Part shown: positions 1-8,633 of the stretch, in pieces
How the letters are laid out: each line of letters begins with the position of its first letter
How positions within the stretch are numbered: position 1 is the stretch's first letter
NCBI RefSeq assembly: GCF_009363655.1
Contig: NZ_CP045393.1
Location: forward strand, 2,604,001 to 2,668,000
Length of the DNA: 64,000 nucleotides
From: Roseovarius sp. THAF27
GTDB taxonomy: Bacteria; Pseudomonadota; Alphaproteobacteria; Rhodobacterales; Rhodobacteraceae
Direction: 5' to 3'
Position numbers and translations under genes: made by a program
The notes under the pieces: generated by a model
What the model was told of the DNA's origin: nothing
Databases searched by the model: none
The model's input: the letters and a program-made list of their open reading frames with translations, nothing else

Positions 1-7
1 GCGCAGG

Positions 8-14
8 CCTCCTT
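8..14 (-). promoter_or_regulatory. Ribosome binding site of a gene lying left of the window
   Basis: The minus strand reads AAGGAGG here, a near-perfect Shine-Dalgarno sequence, followed by seven bases to the window edge. A start codon at the expected spacing would fall just outside the window. The next leftward gene therefore probably starts immediately beyond position 1, in the same operon as the small membrane protein at 60-287. Confidence 0.6.
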
Positions 15-59
15 TTCAGCGGCACCATAGACCGCGCACGCAGCGACGGCCAGACCGTC

Positions 60-287
60 TCAGGCGCGCGAGATGATCAGCAGAAACAGCCATATGACGG
101 GCACGAGCGCCAGCGCCGGCAGGTAGAGACCCGGCACGCCCCAAAGCACGATTGCCCCACCCCACGCCACTAGAAGAACGCCCAGAAACAACAGGATACG
201 CACCGCAATTGATGTTTCGCTCGAACTCTCCGCCGGGTGTGGTCCGGTGTCGTCCTCGGTGCCTTCGGTCTGGGGCATCGTCTGCAT
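60..287 (-). CDS. Small two-span membrane protein of unknown function
   Basis: A 75-residue protein. Residues 1-26 are polar and acidic, with many Glu, Asp and Ser. Two hydrophobic stretches follow at about 27-50 and 51-73, joined by a short Gly-Pro turn, so it should be an inner-membrane hairpin with both ends on one side. The start could be the ATG at 287 or the one three codons later. A strong ribosome binding site follows its stop, suggesting it leads an operon continuing left of the window. I do not recognise the family. Confidence 0.6.
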   Translation of the reverse strand: MQTMPQTEGTEDDTGPHPAESSSETSIAVRILLFLGVLLVAWGGAIVLWGVPGLYLPALALVPVIWLFLLIISRA

Positions 288-362
288 CCTGCGTCATGTC
301 TCGCGACCTGACGTAGGCTGCTCCCGCGCCGCGCAAAAGGTGCAAATCGCCGCAGCGGACCC

Positions 363-1007
363 TCAGACCAGCCGCGACAGGAACCCCGACAGATCATCGG
401 TATGGTGATGCACGTGATCGGCCTCGACCGGCTCGGGGCCGACCAGCACGGTCCGCATCCCCATCGCATGCGGCGCCGCAAGATTGCGCACGTCATCCTC
501 GAACATCGCGGCCTTCGCGGTCACGACGCCGTCGGTGGCGAACACCCGGTCGAACGCCGCCCGGTCCGGCTTGGGGTGAAAGCCCGCATGTTCCACGCCG
601 TAGATCGCGTCGAACAGCCCCTCCAGCCCCCGCGCCTCGACCACGCGCTGCGCGTAAGGGGCCGAGCCGTTGGTATAGACGATCTTGCGCCCCGGCAGCG
701 CCCGGATATGCGCGGCCAGTTCGGCATCCGCCTCCAGCAGGTCGAAGGAGATGTCGTGCACATCTGTCAGGTACGGCCCCGGATCGACGCCATGCTCGCG
801 CATCAGCCCGGCCAGCGTCGTGCCATGCCGCCGCCAATAGTCCAGCCGCAGCCGGTCGGCCTCGGCCCGGTCCACGCCCAGCGCATTCATCACGAACTGC
901 GTCATCCGCACCTCGATCTGGTCGAACAGGCGCATTTCCGGCGGGTACAGCGTGTTGTCCAGGTCGAACACCCAGGTCTCCACATGTGCAAAGAACGCTT
1001 TCGCCAT
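363..1007 (-). CDS. HAD-family pyrimidine 5'-nucleotidase
   Basis: A 214-residue cytoplasmic HAD phosphohydrolase of the SDT1-like pyrimidine 5'-nucleotidase type, expected to dephosphorylate pyrimidine nucleoside monophosphates. Motif I is FDLDNTLYP (nucleophile Asp15, acid Asp17), motif II is VYTNGS, the motif III lysine lies in HPKPDRAAF, and motif IV is MFEDDVRNL. Length is typical. The ATG at 1007 follows GGGGGAAGG. It diverges from the GntR gene, leaving about 105 bp for both promoters. The exact substrate is inferred from the family. Confidence 0.88.
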   Translation of the reverse strand: MAKAFFAHVETWVFDLDNTLYPPEMRLFDQIEVRMTQFVMNALGVDRAEADRLRLDYWRRHGTTLAGLMREHGVDPGPYLTDVHDISFDLLEADAELAAHIRALPGRKIVYTNGSAPYAQRVVEARGLEGLFDAIYGVEHAGFHPKPDRAAFDRVFATDGVVTAKAAMFEDDVRNLAAPHAMGMRTVLVGPEPVEADHVHHHTDDLSGFLSRLV

Positions 1008-1112
1008 CGCCTTCCCCCGCTCTTAATTGTCGCAGGGCCCGGCAAGGCTTGCGCCCTGCCTCCGGCCCCGCATATCCTCGTCGCCTGAAACCACATACCA
1101 AAAGAGAGTGCG

Positions 1113-1763
1113 ATGACCATAGCCGCGCCGCAGAAAGATGCCTATCACATGATCCTCGAGGCGATCGACACCGGCGATTACAAGCCCGGCGACCGCCTGG
1201 TGGAAAGCGACCTGGCAGAGCGGTTCGGCGTGTCGCGCACCCCGATCCGCGAGGCGTTGCAGCGGCTGGAAACCCAAAGCCTGCTCACGCGCGACGGCCG
1301 CAGCCTGATCGTGTCATCGCTCGATCACAACCAGCTGGCCGAGCTTTACGTGGTGCGCGCCGAGCTCGAGGGGCTGGCCGCGAACCTCGCCGCCCGCCAC
1401 GCCGCGCCCGAGGAGATTCGCGTGCTGCGCGACATGGTGACCGACGACCGGGCGCTGGTCGACGACCCCAAGGCGATGGCCCGCGCCAATCGGCGCTTTC
1501 ACAAGCAGATCCACCTGGCGTCGCACAACCGCTTTCTGGTGCAGCAGCTGGACCTCGTGCATCGCTCCATGGCGCTGATGGCCACCACCTCGCTGGCCGC
1601 GCTTGGCCGGCCCGAGGATGCGCTGGCCGAGCACGACGCGATCGTGACCGCGATCGAGACCGGCAATGCCGAAGCCGCTGGCGACGCCCTGCGCGCCCAT
1701 ATTTCCAAGGCGTTCGTGACCCGGCTGAAGCTGGATTCAGGGGAACTGGATACGCTGATCTGA
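1113..1763 (+). CDS. GntR-family transcriptional regulator (FadR/FCD subfamily)
   Basis: 216 residues. The N-terminal winged helix (about 10-75) has the GntR signature DRLVESDLAERFGVSRTPIR. The C-terminal all-helical FCD ligand-binding domain (about 85-205) contains metal-site-type histidines in NRRFHKQIH and EHDAIVTAIETGNAE. It probably represses an organic-acid or sugar-acid pathway, but no catabolic gene is adjacent, so the target is unknown. The start is preceded by AAAGAGAG. Its last 27 bp overlap the 3' end of the convergent glycosyltransferase gene. Confidence 0.9.
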   Translation: MTIAAPQKDAYHMILEAIDTGDYKPGDRLVESDLAERFGVSRTPIREALQRLETQSLLTRDGRSLIVSSLDHNQLAELYVVRAELEGLAANLAARHAAPEEIRVLRDMVTDDRALVDDPKAMARANRRFHKQIHLASHNRFLVQQLDLVHRSMALMATTSLAALGRPEDALAEHDAIVTAIETGNAEAAGDALRAHISKAFVTRLKLDSGELDTLI

Positions 1764-3653
1764 GGCGGATCGCGTCGCCGGCGGCGGTGCCACGGCCAGC
1801 GACAGGCCGTGCTGCGTCTTGTCCCAGAAGAACGGTTTGAGCACCAGCTCGTAGAGCGCCTTGTAGGCCGCCACCGCGCCCAGCGGCAGATAGAAATGCA
1901 TCGTCGGGACCCAGGCCAGAAGGTGGCGATGCTTCGGCCCGGTGACCGAGGCCATGTAGATCGTCAGGTTCAGCACCTCTATGGCCAGCAAGAGCGCCCC
2001 GAAGGCCACCAGCACCGTTCGCGACATCAGCGGATCCAGAGGGTGCGGCAAGCCCAGGAACACCAGCCAGAAGGACCACAGGAACGGTGCCAGGACGACC
2101 TGGCTCAGGGCGGTCACGAAATGCGCCTGGAACCCCCAGAACTTCCACGCCCCCAGCTGCCGATACAGCAGACCGGGGCGCCGCATATGCACCAGGTACG
2201 TCGTCATGTACCCTTTCAGCCAACGCGACCTTTGCTTGATCCACGCCCAGGTCCGGCAATTCGCCTCTTCCTCGGTGACCGTCGCCACCATCTCGGTGCG
2301 AAAGCCGTGCCGGGCCAGTCGGAAGCCCAGGTCGGCATCCTCGGTCACGTTATGCGCGTCCCAGCCGCCCAGCGCCTCCAGCGCGTCGCGGCGGAAATAG
2401 AGCGTCGTTCCGCCCAGCGGGATGGCGAACCCAAGCCGCGCCATGCCCGGCAGGATAGTGCGGAACCAGGTGGCGTATTCGATGGTGAAACACCGCGCCA
2501 GCCAGTTCTGGCGCGGATTGTAGTAATCCAGAATGCCCTGAAGGCACGCAACCTCGGGCGGCGCCTGCTGGAAATGGCGTGCGACGCGGGTGATCTGGTC
2601 GGGCTCGGGCGCATCCTCGGCGTCAAAGATGCCGATGATGTCGCCCTCGCAGAAATCCAGCGCAAAGTTCATCGCCCGCGGCTTGGTGCGGGGCTGACCG
2701 TCGGGCACCACGACCATGCGGATCCAGCTGGGCAGGTCGATCTGCGCCAGCGTCGCTTGGGTCATGGCGTCTTCCTCCTCGAGCACCAGAACCACATCCA
2801 GCAGGCATTTGGGATATGTCAGTTGGCTCAGCCGCGCGACCAGTGCGTGCACCATCTCGGTCTCGCGGAAGAGCGGCACCAGCACCGACACCCTGGGCAA
2901 GGGCGTCTTGTCCTCGACGGCCGGCACGACCGTGGCGACCGGCCCCTCGGCCAATCGCGCCACGAAAGCCAGCAGCTTGGTCATCGCCGACACGACCAGG
3001 GTGAACGCCGCCCAGCCCATCAATACCGCCAGGATCGCCTTGGCAAAGAACAGCGTCGCCACGATCAGCGCGGTCAACCCTGCCAGCACCCAAACCAGCC
3101 GCCCGACGTGGCTGTGCGCCCAACTGCGGCAACTCTCCGCCAGGGGAACACGCGCTTGTGCCGCATCGGTCAGGATCTCGTCGAAATGATCCGCGACATG
3201 GGCCTGCACCACCTCGCGCGGGGCTATCAGAACCCGGGCGCGCCGAAGATCGGCCGGAAGATGGGCGCGCGCAAAGGCGAGCGCCTCGGGGTCGCCGCAG
3301 ACGATGGCGGGATGCCCGTCACGATCGGTGACGGGAAAGAACGCGTATCGCAACAGGATCCGGGGCGCGAGCGGCACCGCGATGGGGTCCAGCGCTGCAA
3401 TCTCGGCCGCGTCGACCTGCCGTGACCGAAAGCGCCGCGCATGCGCGTTCAGCAGATCGCCGCGCGTCACCAGGCCCTCGGCCACGAGGATCCGGTCCAT
3501 ACCGGCGTCGCAATGCCGGCGCATCTGCCGCGCGAGGATCGCGTCGCGAACGTTCAGGACCCCTTGCCTGACCAGGTCGGAATCCACCCCCGCCGCGTCA
3601 ACATCGGCGGCATCCTGGAACGGGTATGTCTGCCGCAGTTCCGAAATCCCCAT
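1737..3653 (-). CDS. XagB-like processive glycosyltransferase family 2 membrane protein
   Basis: 638 residues. An N-terminal MshEN/GspE-N-like domain (about 30-160) precedes two membrane spans (about 185-232), then a GT2 catalytic domain (about 250-490). Visible GT2 motifs are LVLEEED, the DxD-type DAED (344-347), TEDADLG (437-443) and QRSRW (474-478), the processive-synthase signature. Further membrane spans follow. This order matches XagB-type synthases related to cellulose and hyaluronan synthases, so it probably polymerises and exports a surface polysaccharide. No partner polysaccharide genes are nearby. Its 3' end overlaps the GntR gene by 27 bp on the opposite strand. Confidence 0.85.
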   Translation of the reverse strand: MGISELRQTYPFQDAADVDAAGVDSDLVRQGVLNVRDAILARQMRRHCDAGMDRILVAEGLVTRGDLLNAHARRFRSRQVDAAEIAALDPIAVPLAPRILLRYAFFPVTDRDGHPAIVCGDPEALAFARAHLPADLRRARVLIAPREVVQAHVADHFDEILTDAAQARVPLAESCRSWAHSHVGRLVWVLAGLTALIVATLFFAKAILAVLMGWAAFTLVVSAMTKLLAFVARLAEGPVATVVPAVEDKTPLPRVSVLVPLFRETEMVHALVARLSQLTYPKCLLDVVLVLEEEDAMTQATLAQIDLPSWIRMVVVPDGQPRTKPRAMNFALDFCEGDIIGIFDAEDAPEPDQITRVARHFQQAPPEVACLQGILDYYNPRQNWLARCFTIEYATWFRTILPGMARLGFAIPLGGTTLYFRRDALEALGGWDAHNVTEDADLGFRLARHGFRTEMVATVTEEEANCRTWAWIKQRSRWLKGYMTTYLVHMRRPGLLYRQLGAWKFWGFQAHFVTALSQVVLAPFLWSFWLVFLGLPHPLDPLMSRTVLVAFGALLLAIEVLNLTIYMASVTGPKHRHLLAWVPTMHFYLPLGAVAAYKALYELVLKPFFWDKTQHGLSLAVAPPPATRSASDQRIQFP

Positions 3654-3698
3654 GACCGTCTGTCCTTCTGCGTGACAGGTGACGGTCTACCAGCGAGC

Positions 3699-3727
3699 GG
3701 TTAACAACGCGTAAAAGAAAGGTTAAC
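3699..3727. promoter_or_regulatory. Pair of GGTTAAC direct repeats upstream of the glycosyltransferase
   Basis: GGTTAAC occurs at 3699-3705 and again at 3721-3727, so the copies are 22 bp apart, two helical turns, on one DNA face. They lie about 45-75 bp upstream of the glycosyltransferase start at 3653, in a short AT-richer stretch between it and carA. They could be an operator or promoter element. The binding protein is unknown. Confidence 0.3.
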
Positions 3728-3781
3728 GCACCGGCCCCGGGCCCGCCCGAGCGGGCGGACGGGCGGAGCGCCTGCCGGACC

Positions 3782-4930
3782 CTAGCGGTCCATCGAGGCG
3801 GCGAAACGCTCGAACAGGTAAAAGCTGTCCTGCGGGCCGGGGCTGGCCTCGGGATGGTGCTGCACCGAAAAGACCGGGCGGTCTTCCATGCGGATGCCGC
3901 AGTTCGACCCGTCGAAGAGCGAGACATGCGATTGCACCACGCCTGCGGGCAGGGTCTGGCTGTCCACGGCGAACCCGTGGTTCATTGACGTGATCTCGAC
4001 CTTGCCGGTGGTCAGGTCCTTCACCGGATGGTTCGCGCCGTGATGACCGTGGTTCATCTTGATCGTCCGCGCACCCAGGGCAAGGCCCAGCATCTGGTGA
4101 CCCAGGCAGATCCCGAAGAGCGGCAGGTTCTTTTCCAGAACGCCGCGGATCATCGGCACGGCGTATTCGCCCGTCGCCGCCGGGTCGCCGGGGCCGTTCG
4201 ACAGGAACACGCCGTCGGGGCTTTGTGCCAGCACGTCCTCGGCGGTGGCCGTGGCGGGCATCACCGTCACCTCGCAGCCGGCGCTGGCCAGGCAGCGCAG
4301 GATGTTGCGCTTGGCGCCGTAATCAATCGCCACCACCTTGTGCCGGGCTTGCGTCTGGCGCGGGAATCCGTCGGGCCAGGCCCAGCGCATCTCGTCCCAG
4401 CGATAGCTTTGCGCGCAGGTCACCTGGCGGGCCAGGTCCATGCCCTCCAGCCCGGCAAAGGCGCGGGCCTTGGCGACCAGCGCATCGGTGTCGAACTTGC
4501 CGTCCGCCCGGTGCGCCAGCGCCACGTGCGGGGCGCCCTGCTGGCGGATGGCCCGCGTCAGACGGCGGGTATCGACACCACCGATGGCCACACGGCCCCG
4601 CCGCGCCAGCCACTCGCCCAGCCGCTCGGTCGAGCGCCAGTTCGACGGCTCGGTCGGGTCCCACTTGACGACCATGCCCTCGGCCACCGGGTCGGCGGTC
4701 TCGTCATCGTCGGGGTTCACGCCCACGTTGCCGATATGCGGAAAGGTGAAGGTCACCACCTGCCCGGCATAGCTGGGATCGGTCATGATTTCCTGGTAGC
4801 CGGTCATCGCGGTGTTGAAACACAATTCCGCCGCGACCTCGCCCTCGGCCCCGAACCCGCGCCCGTAGAACAGCGATCCATCGGCCAGGGCAAGACAGGC
4901 GGTCGGACGGGCATCGGGCGCGTGCGGCAT
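3782..4930 (-). CDS. carA: Carbamoyl-phosphate synthase small (glutaminase) subunit
   Basis: 382 residues from the ATG at 4930, which follows GGAG at good spacing; a TTG seven codons upstream is less likely. CarA hydrolyses glutamine and channels ammonia to CarB for carbamoyl phosphate, feeding pyrimidine and arginine synthesis. The N-terminal CarA domain (about 5-140) contains FNTAMTGYQEIMTDPSYAGQ. The C-terminal class I glutamine amidotransferase domain carries the nucleophile in LFGICLGHQMLGLALGA and the His-Glu pair in HHPEASPGP. carB is not in the window. It diverges from the YqeY gene. Confidence 0.97.
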   Translation of the reverse strand: MPHAPDARPTACLALADGSLFYGRGFGAEGEVAAELCFNTAMTGYQEIMTDPSYAGQVVTFTFPHIGNVGVNPDDDETADPVAEGMVVKWDPTEPSNWRSTERLGEWLARRGRVAIGGVDTRRLTRAIRQQGAPHVALAHRADGKFDTDALVAKARAFAGLEGMDLARQVTCAQSYRWDEMRWAWPDGFPRQTQARHKVVAIDYGAKRNILRCLASAGCEVTVMPATATAEDVLAQSPDGVFLSNGPGDPAATGEYAVPMIRGVLEKNLPLFGICLGHQMLGLALGARTIKMNHGHHGANHPVKDLTTGKVEITSMNHGFAVDSQTLPAGVVQSHVSLFDGSNCGIRMEDRPVFSVQHHPEASPGPQDSFYLFERFAASMDR

Positions 4931-5125
4931 GGGGGATTCTCCATCGGGCAAATTGCGCGGAACCTATGGTCACCCGCGCGCGCGGTCAAGGCCGCGTTTC
5001 GCGCCGCAACGTCATTCGCTCCGGTCAATAAAACAAGGGCCGGACAGGGTGTCGCAGCTTATTGCACGGCGTTTCGCTTTCCATTAATGTCGCACGCTTA
5101 CGGGATGACAAGAGGATACCCTGAC

Positions 5126-5587
5126 ATGGGATTGCGCGAACGCGTGAACGACGCCCTGAAACAGGCCATGAAGGACAAGGACGCGACGCGGCTGGGCACG
5201 CTGCGCCTGATCAATGCCGCGATCAAGGACCAGGACATCGCCCGCCGGGGCACCGACAACGACACCGGCTGTTCCGATGGCGATATCCTCGCCATCCTGG
5301 GCAAGATGACCAAGCAGCGCCAGGAAAGCGTCCGCGCCTACGAAGAAGGCGGGCGGCTGGACCTTGCACAGGAAGAACAGCGCGAGATCGAGGTGATCGA
5401 GGAGTTCCTGCCCCGCCAGCTGGACGAGGCGGAAGTCGCAAAGGCCATCGACACCGCCATCGACAAGACCGGCGCCAGCTCGATCCGCGACATGGGCAAG
5501 GTGATGGGACATCTCAAGGAGAACTACACCGGGCAGATGGATTTCGGCGCGGTGGGTCCGCGGGTCAAGGACCGGCTCTGCGCCTAA
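5126..5587 (+). CDS. GatB/YqeY-domain protein
   Basis: 153 residues, helical throughout, matching stand-alone YqeY proteins that share the tail domain of GatB and may bind tRNA or act near amidotransferases. Typical segments are MGLRERVNDALKQAMKDKD at the start, ILGKMTKQRQESVRAYEEGG in the middle, and a C-terminal MGKVMGHLKENYTGQMDFG. An open frame runs far upstream antisense to carA. The ATG at 5126 is chosen because family members begin at this motif and AAGAGGA lies upstream. The cellular role of the family is not settled. Confidence 0.93.
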   Translation: MGLRERVNDALKQAMKDKDATRLGTLRLINAAIKDQDIARRGTDNDTGCSDGDILAILGKMTKQRQESVRAYEEGGRLDLAQEEQREIEVIEEFLPRQLDEAEVAKAIDTAIDKTGASSIRDMGKVMGHLKENYTGQMDFGAVGPRVKDRLCA

Positions 5588-5755
5588 GCAACCGACCTCC
5601 CGAAAACCCGGCCCGCCAGGCACCGCGGGCCGACCGGCGGGCGGCGGGACGCATTTCGCGGTACGGAAGCTGGCTGACATGATCGCATACAGCACCTATA
5701 GTCGGTCCGGGGAGGTGCCCCCTGGGCACGGCACGGGACTGGGAAACAGCAATAT

Positions 5756-6832
5756 ATGCGACCCGCGGGATCACAAGACGTTCGGCAACCCGTCTTGCGG
5801 GACCCGGAGGCGGCGACCGAACAGCCAATGGCCGGACGGCGGGTGAAGATCGACCTGGTGGATCGGCTTGCGCCGCGCATCCCCGAACCCACGGCGCAGG
5901 CGCTTGTTGCCGGGGTCTGCGCGATCCTCGCGGTGCTGGCGCGCGGGGCTGTCGATACCGTCTTTCCCGGTGCGGGGCCGTTCGCCCTCACCCTTCCCTT
6001 CGTGCTTTTTGCCACGCTCTTCGGCCGCTGGGGGGCGGGCGTGGGCGTGATGTGCTTCACCGCCCTCTACGCCTGGTATTTTGTGCTGCCGATCAGGCAA
6101 TCCTTCGCGTTCAACGATCCCACCGATGGGCCGAGGGTCTTTGTTAACGTGTTCTCGGGCTTCCTGGTCGTGGCGCTTGCGGAGTACTTTCGCCGCGTGG
6201 TGCGCCGCGCCTTGATGGAACGCAACGCCATCGCGGAAGAACGGCGTCTGCTGTTGCTGGAACTGGATCACCGGGTCAAGAACAACTTCGCCATGGTCAA
6301 TGCGATGCTGCGTATCGAAATGCGCAAGGCCTCCGAAGCGGCGATACCCGCGCTCAAGGCGATCCACAGCCGGGTGGACAGCATCGCGCGCGCCCACGAG
6401 GCGCTCTACCGCGAAGAGGGCCGGATCGGCGAGGTGCCGATGCGGCCTTACCTCACGACGCTCTGCGCCTCGCTTCAATCGGCCTATCTTCAGGGACAGC
6501 ACAGGTTGACGGCGGATATCGCCGACGTCTCCCTTCCGCGGGACAATGCCGTCGAAATAGGCCTGCTGGTCAACGAGCTTTGCATCAACGCCGCGAAACA
6601 CGCCTTCCCCGATCGCAGCGACGGCAAGATCCATGTCTCGCTCGCCGCCACCGAAGAGACCCTGACCGTCTCGGTTGCCGATGACGGGATCGGCATCCCG
6701 GATCAGCCCGCGCGCGAAGGCAGCCAGGGTCACGGGCTGATTCATGCGCTGGCGCAAAAGGCCGGTGGCGCGCTGGAGCGCGTCCCTGTCGAGACCGGCA
6801 CGAAGTTCGAACTGGTGATCTCCAGAGCCTAA
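5756..6832 (+). CDS. DUF4118 membrane sensor histidine kinase (HisKA_2/HWE type)
   Basis: Up to 358 residues. A membrane region of about four spans (roughly 48-150) resembles the KdpD-like DUF4118 sensor fold. A HisKA_2 dimerisation region follows with the phospho-accepting His in LELDHRVKNNFAMVNAML (about 172), then an HATPase domain with VNELCINAAKHAFP and VADDGIGIP. No periplasmic domain is apparent. There is no adjacent response regulator, so it is an orphan kinase; such kinases often feed the alphaproteobacterial general stress response. The start may instead be the ATG at 5828, since the ribosome site before 5756 is weak. Confidence 0.88.
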   Translation: MRPAGSQDVRQPVLRDPEAATEQPMAGRRVKIDLVDRLAPRIPEPTAQALVAGVCAILAVLARGAVDTVFPGAGPFALTLPFVLFATLFGRWGAGVGVMCFTALYAWYFVLPIRQSFAFNDPTDGPRVFVNVFSGFLVVALAEYFRRVVRRALMERNAIAEERRLLLLELDHRVKNNFAMVNAMLRIEMRKASEAAIPALKAIHSRVDSIARAHEALYREEGRIGEVPMRPYLTTLCASLQSAYLQGQHRLTADIADVSLPRDNAVEIGLLVNELCINAAKHAFPDRSDGKIHVSLAATEETLTVSVADDGIGIPDQPAREGSQGHGLIHALAQKAGGALERVPVETGTKFELVISRA

Positions 6833-7241
6833 TTTGCCGAACCACGCGCCGGACGCCTTGAGCCATCCGACTTCGCGGCGCCGCCGGTTTCACCGTGAAT
6901 ACCTCCTCTTCCGCGCCCTCCTTCCCGGGGCAACACGTATCCGCGAGCGCGCAATATGCAGGGCCTGCACCCGCAGGAGCACTTGGGAACACAGGCGATT
7001 CGCGACCGAGTTTCAATGATCCGAAATGGCCTCACCGGCAGGCTGGCGATGCGGCGCGCGGTGGCTCTCACGCAGCCTAAACGTCGCCAAAAACGCTTTC
7101 GCAACAAAGTAATAATTTTCAGAGCTTTCATGCACTTAAATGTCGCGAAGCGAGATAGTTTAATTCGTTTTCTTGTGAGAATGCCGTCTTGTGCTACCTT
7201 AACGTGTACTGGGTGGACTTTTAGTTAGTAGGAGTGGAACT
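6833..7241. other. Intergenic region before the glycine-rich protein gene
   Basis: About 410 bp with no convincing gene on either strand. The left part is GC-rich and structure-prone. From about 7080 it becomes clearly AT-richer, which would suit a promoter region for the downstream gene. That gene is preceded by TAGGAGTGG just before its ATG. I could not assign a promoter with confidence. Confidence 0.5.
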
Positions 7242-7991
7242 ATGTCCAAGTACACGCAGTCTGATTTCCTCAAAATTGTCTCCGCTTGTGCGTTGCTGTC
7301 GACGACAGCGATGTCTCCCGCGCATGCCGAGGGAGGCCTCGGTGGTGCCGTTGGCGGTGCTGTCGGCGGCGTAGGCGAAGCGGTCGGTGGTGCTGTCGGC
7401 GGCGTTGGCGGTGCGGTCGGTGGCGCTGTCGGCGGCGTTGGTGCCGCCGCAGGGGTCGGCGCGGGCTCCAGCGACGCGGGCACCGGCGTCGGAGCGGGCG
7501 TCGGTGCAGGCGTCGGAGGGACCGGCGTCGGAGCGGGCGTCGGCGCCGGTGTCGGCGGTTCCGGTATCGGCGCGGGCGTTGGCGTTGGTGTCGGCGGTTC
7601 CGGTGTCGGCGCGGGGGTCGGTGTCGGCGTCGGAAGCGAGACTGCCTCCGATTCCGACGGCGATACGAATTCCGGTTCCGGCAGCAGCTCGAACCCCGGT
7701 TCCACCGCGAACGCGGCAAACCCGGCCGGATCCTCGGGCGGCGCAGTGAGCACGCGCAGCGCCATGCCGGACCTGGCTGGCGTCGTGCTCATGACATCCG
7801 ACCGGCAGGTGCTTGGCATCGTCCAGTCGTCCAGGCCCGATCCCCGGGGCGTCCGCGTCGATGTGCAGTTGAACAATCAGCTCGGGATCGGCAAGACGAC
7901 CACCCAGTTGATCCTGCCCTCGCCGAACCCCCGCTCCGGGCAGATCCGGCTGAGAAAATCGATGGATAACCTGGTGCGCCTCATCAACTGA
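7242..7991 (+). CDS. Secreted glycine/valine-repeat protein with a compact C-terminal domain
   Basis: 249 residues. A signal peptide ends at about Ala29 (TTAMSPAHA). Residues 31-68 contain three 11-residue repeats of the type AVGGAVGGVGx. Residues 81-132 contain four 13-residue repeats of the type TGVGAGVGAGVGG. A Ser/Asn/Gly linker (133-170) leads to a folded-looking C-terminal domain (about 175-249) rich in short beta-like stretches such as LAGVVLMTSDRQVLGIVQ, which may be PRC-barrel-like. A strong ribosome site precedes the ATG. It is exported and probably envelope- or matrix-associated; the function is unknown. Confidence 0.8.
   Translation: MSKYTQSDFLKIVSACALLSTTAMSPAHAEGGLGGAVGGAVGGVGEAVGGAVGGVGGAVGGAVGGVGAAAGVGAGSSDAGTGVGAGVGAGVGGTGVGAGVGAGVGGSGIGAGVGVGVGGSGVGAGVGVGVGSETASDSDGDTNSGSGSSSNPGSTANAANPAGSSGGAVSTRSAMPDLAGVVLMTSDRQVLGIVQSSRPDPRGVRVDVQLNNQLGIGKTTTQLILPSPNPRSGQIRLRKSMDNLVRLIN
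7347..7445 (+). repeat. Three tandem 33-bp coding repeats
   Basis: Three consecutive 33-bp units encode residues 36-68 of the glycine-rich protein: AVGGAVGGVGE, AVGGAVGGVGG and AVGGAVGGVGA. Only the last residue of each unit differs. Such an array is prone to slippage or unequal recombination. Confidence 0.85.
7482..7637 (+). repeat. Four tandem 39-bp coding repeats
   Basis: Four consecutive 39-bp units encode residues 81-132 of the glycine-rich protein. The pattern is (T/S)G(V/I)GAGVG(A/V)GVG(G/S). The first two units are identical at the protein level; the last two carry Val for Ala in the second half. They form a second array distinct from the 33-bp one upstream. Confidence 0.88.
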
Positions 7992-8024
7992 GGCAAACCG
8001 GACGTTCGGCAACCACCACTCACA

Positions 8025-8052
8025 CCGGGCCGCCGCGACCGCTGCGGCCCGG
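8025..8052. terminator. GC-rich hairpin between convergent genes
   Basis: The arms CCGGGCCGC (8025-8033) and GCGGCCCGG (8044-8052) form a perfect 9-bp stem with a 10-base loop, just 3' of the glycine-rich protein gene and of the DUF2244 gene, which converge here. No T-tract follows on either strand, so termination is plausible but not certain. Confidence 0.35.
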
Positions 8053-8055
8053 CGC

Positions 8056-8574
8056 CTATCCGGCCCCCATCGGGTCGGGCAGCGCAATACGCTTCAGCGC
8101 ATCGGCGATCTCGCCGTAAACCGCCTTGCGTTCGTCCTCGCTCAGGAACGCGCCGATTTCCACCTGTCGCCCCTTGCCCTTCAGCGTCACGTAATGCGGC
8201 ACCGGCCCGCCCGTGGGATGCATCTCAACCTTCGCCCAGTAGCTTTCGCAATCCCATTCCTGCACCGGCCCGCGCGCGTTGGTGCGCACAAGGTGCACCG
8301 CCTCGCGGTCGATCGTCAGCTCCTCGTTCATCTGCGCGTCCTTGTAGGAGCGCTCCAACGCCGCCCACACGCCCCAGACCGCCAGCAACAGGAACGGCAG
8401 CAGCCCCCACAGCGTGACCGTCCCGATCAGCGGATAAAGCGGCAGGGTCAGCATCCCGCAGGTGATCACGATGAAGAGCGCAAATCCCCGGCGCGGCAGC
8501 GACCGATGCGGCCAGAGCCGCAGCTCGCACACCTCGTCATCCCCGTCCCGCGTCTGGTTCCACTGATACGGCAT
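8056..8574 (-). CDS. DUF2244 domain-containing membrane protein
   Basis: 172 residues. A polar start with WPHRSLPRRGF is followed by two membrane spans (about 31-72) and a cytoplasmic domain containing ERSYKDAQMNEELTIDRE and WDCESYWAKVEMHP. This matches DUF2244, an alphaproteobacterial family often found near cytochrome oxidase genes but without an assigned role. Here it stands alone, between the convergent glycine-rich gene and dtd on the same strand. Confidence 0.85.
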   Translation of the reverse strand: MPYQWNQTRDGDDEVCELRLWPHRSLPRRGFALFIVITCGMLTLPLYPLIGTVTLWGLLPFLLLAVWGVWAALERSYKDAQMNEELTIDREAVHLVRTNARGPVQEWDCESYWAKVEMHPTGGPVPHYVTLKGKGRQVEIGAFLSEDERKAVYGEIADALKRIALPDPMGAG

Positions 8575-8633
8575 GGCGCAACCTTAGCGCACCAGGCGCA
8601 CGAGGAAAGCGCGACATTTCTGCACGTAAGGCC

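Noticed and set aside
7347-7637. Possible CRISPR or minisatellite array
   Set aside because: The repeats are in-frame coding repeats of a secreted protein, directly adjacent without spacers.
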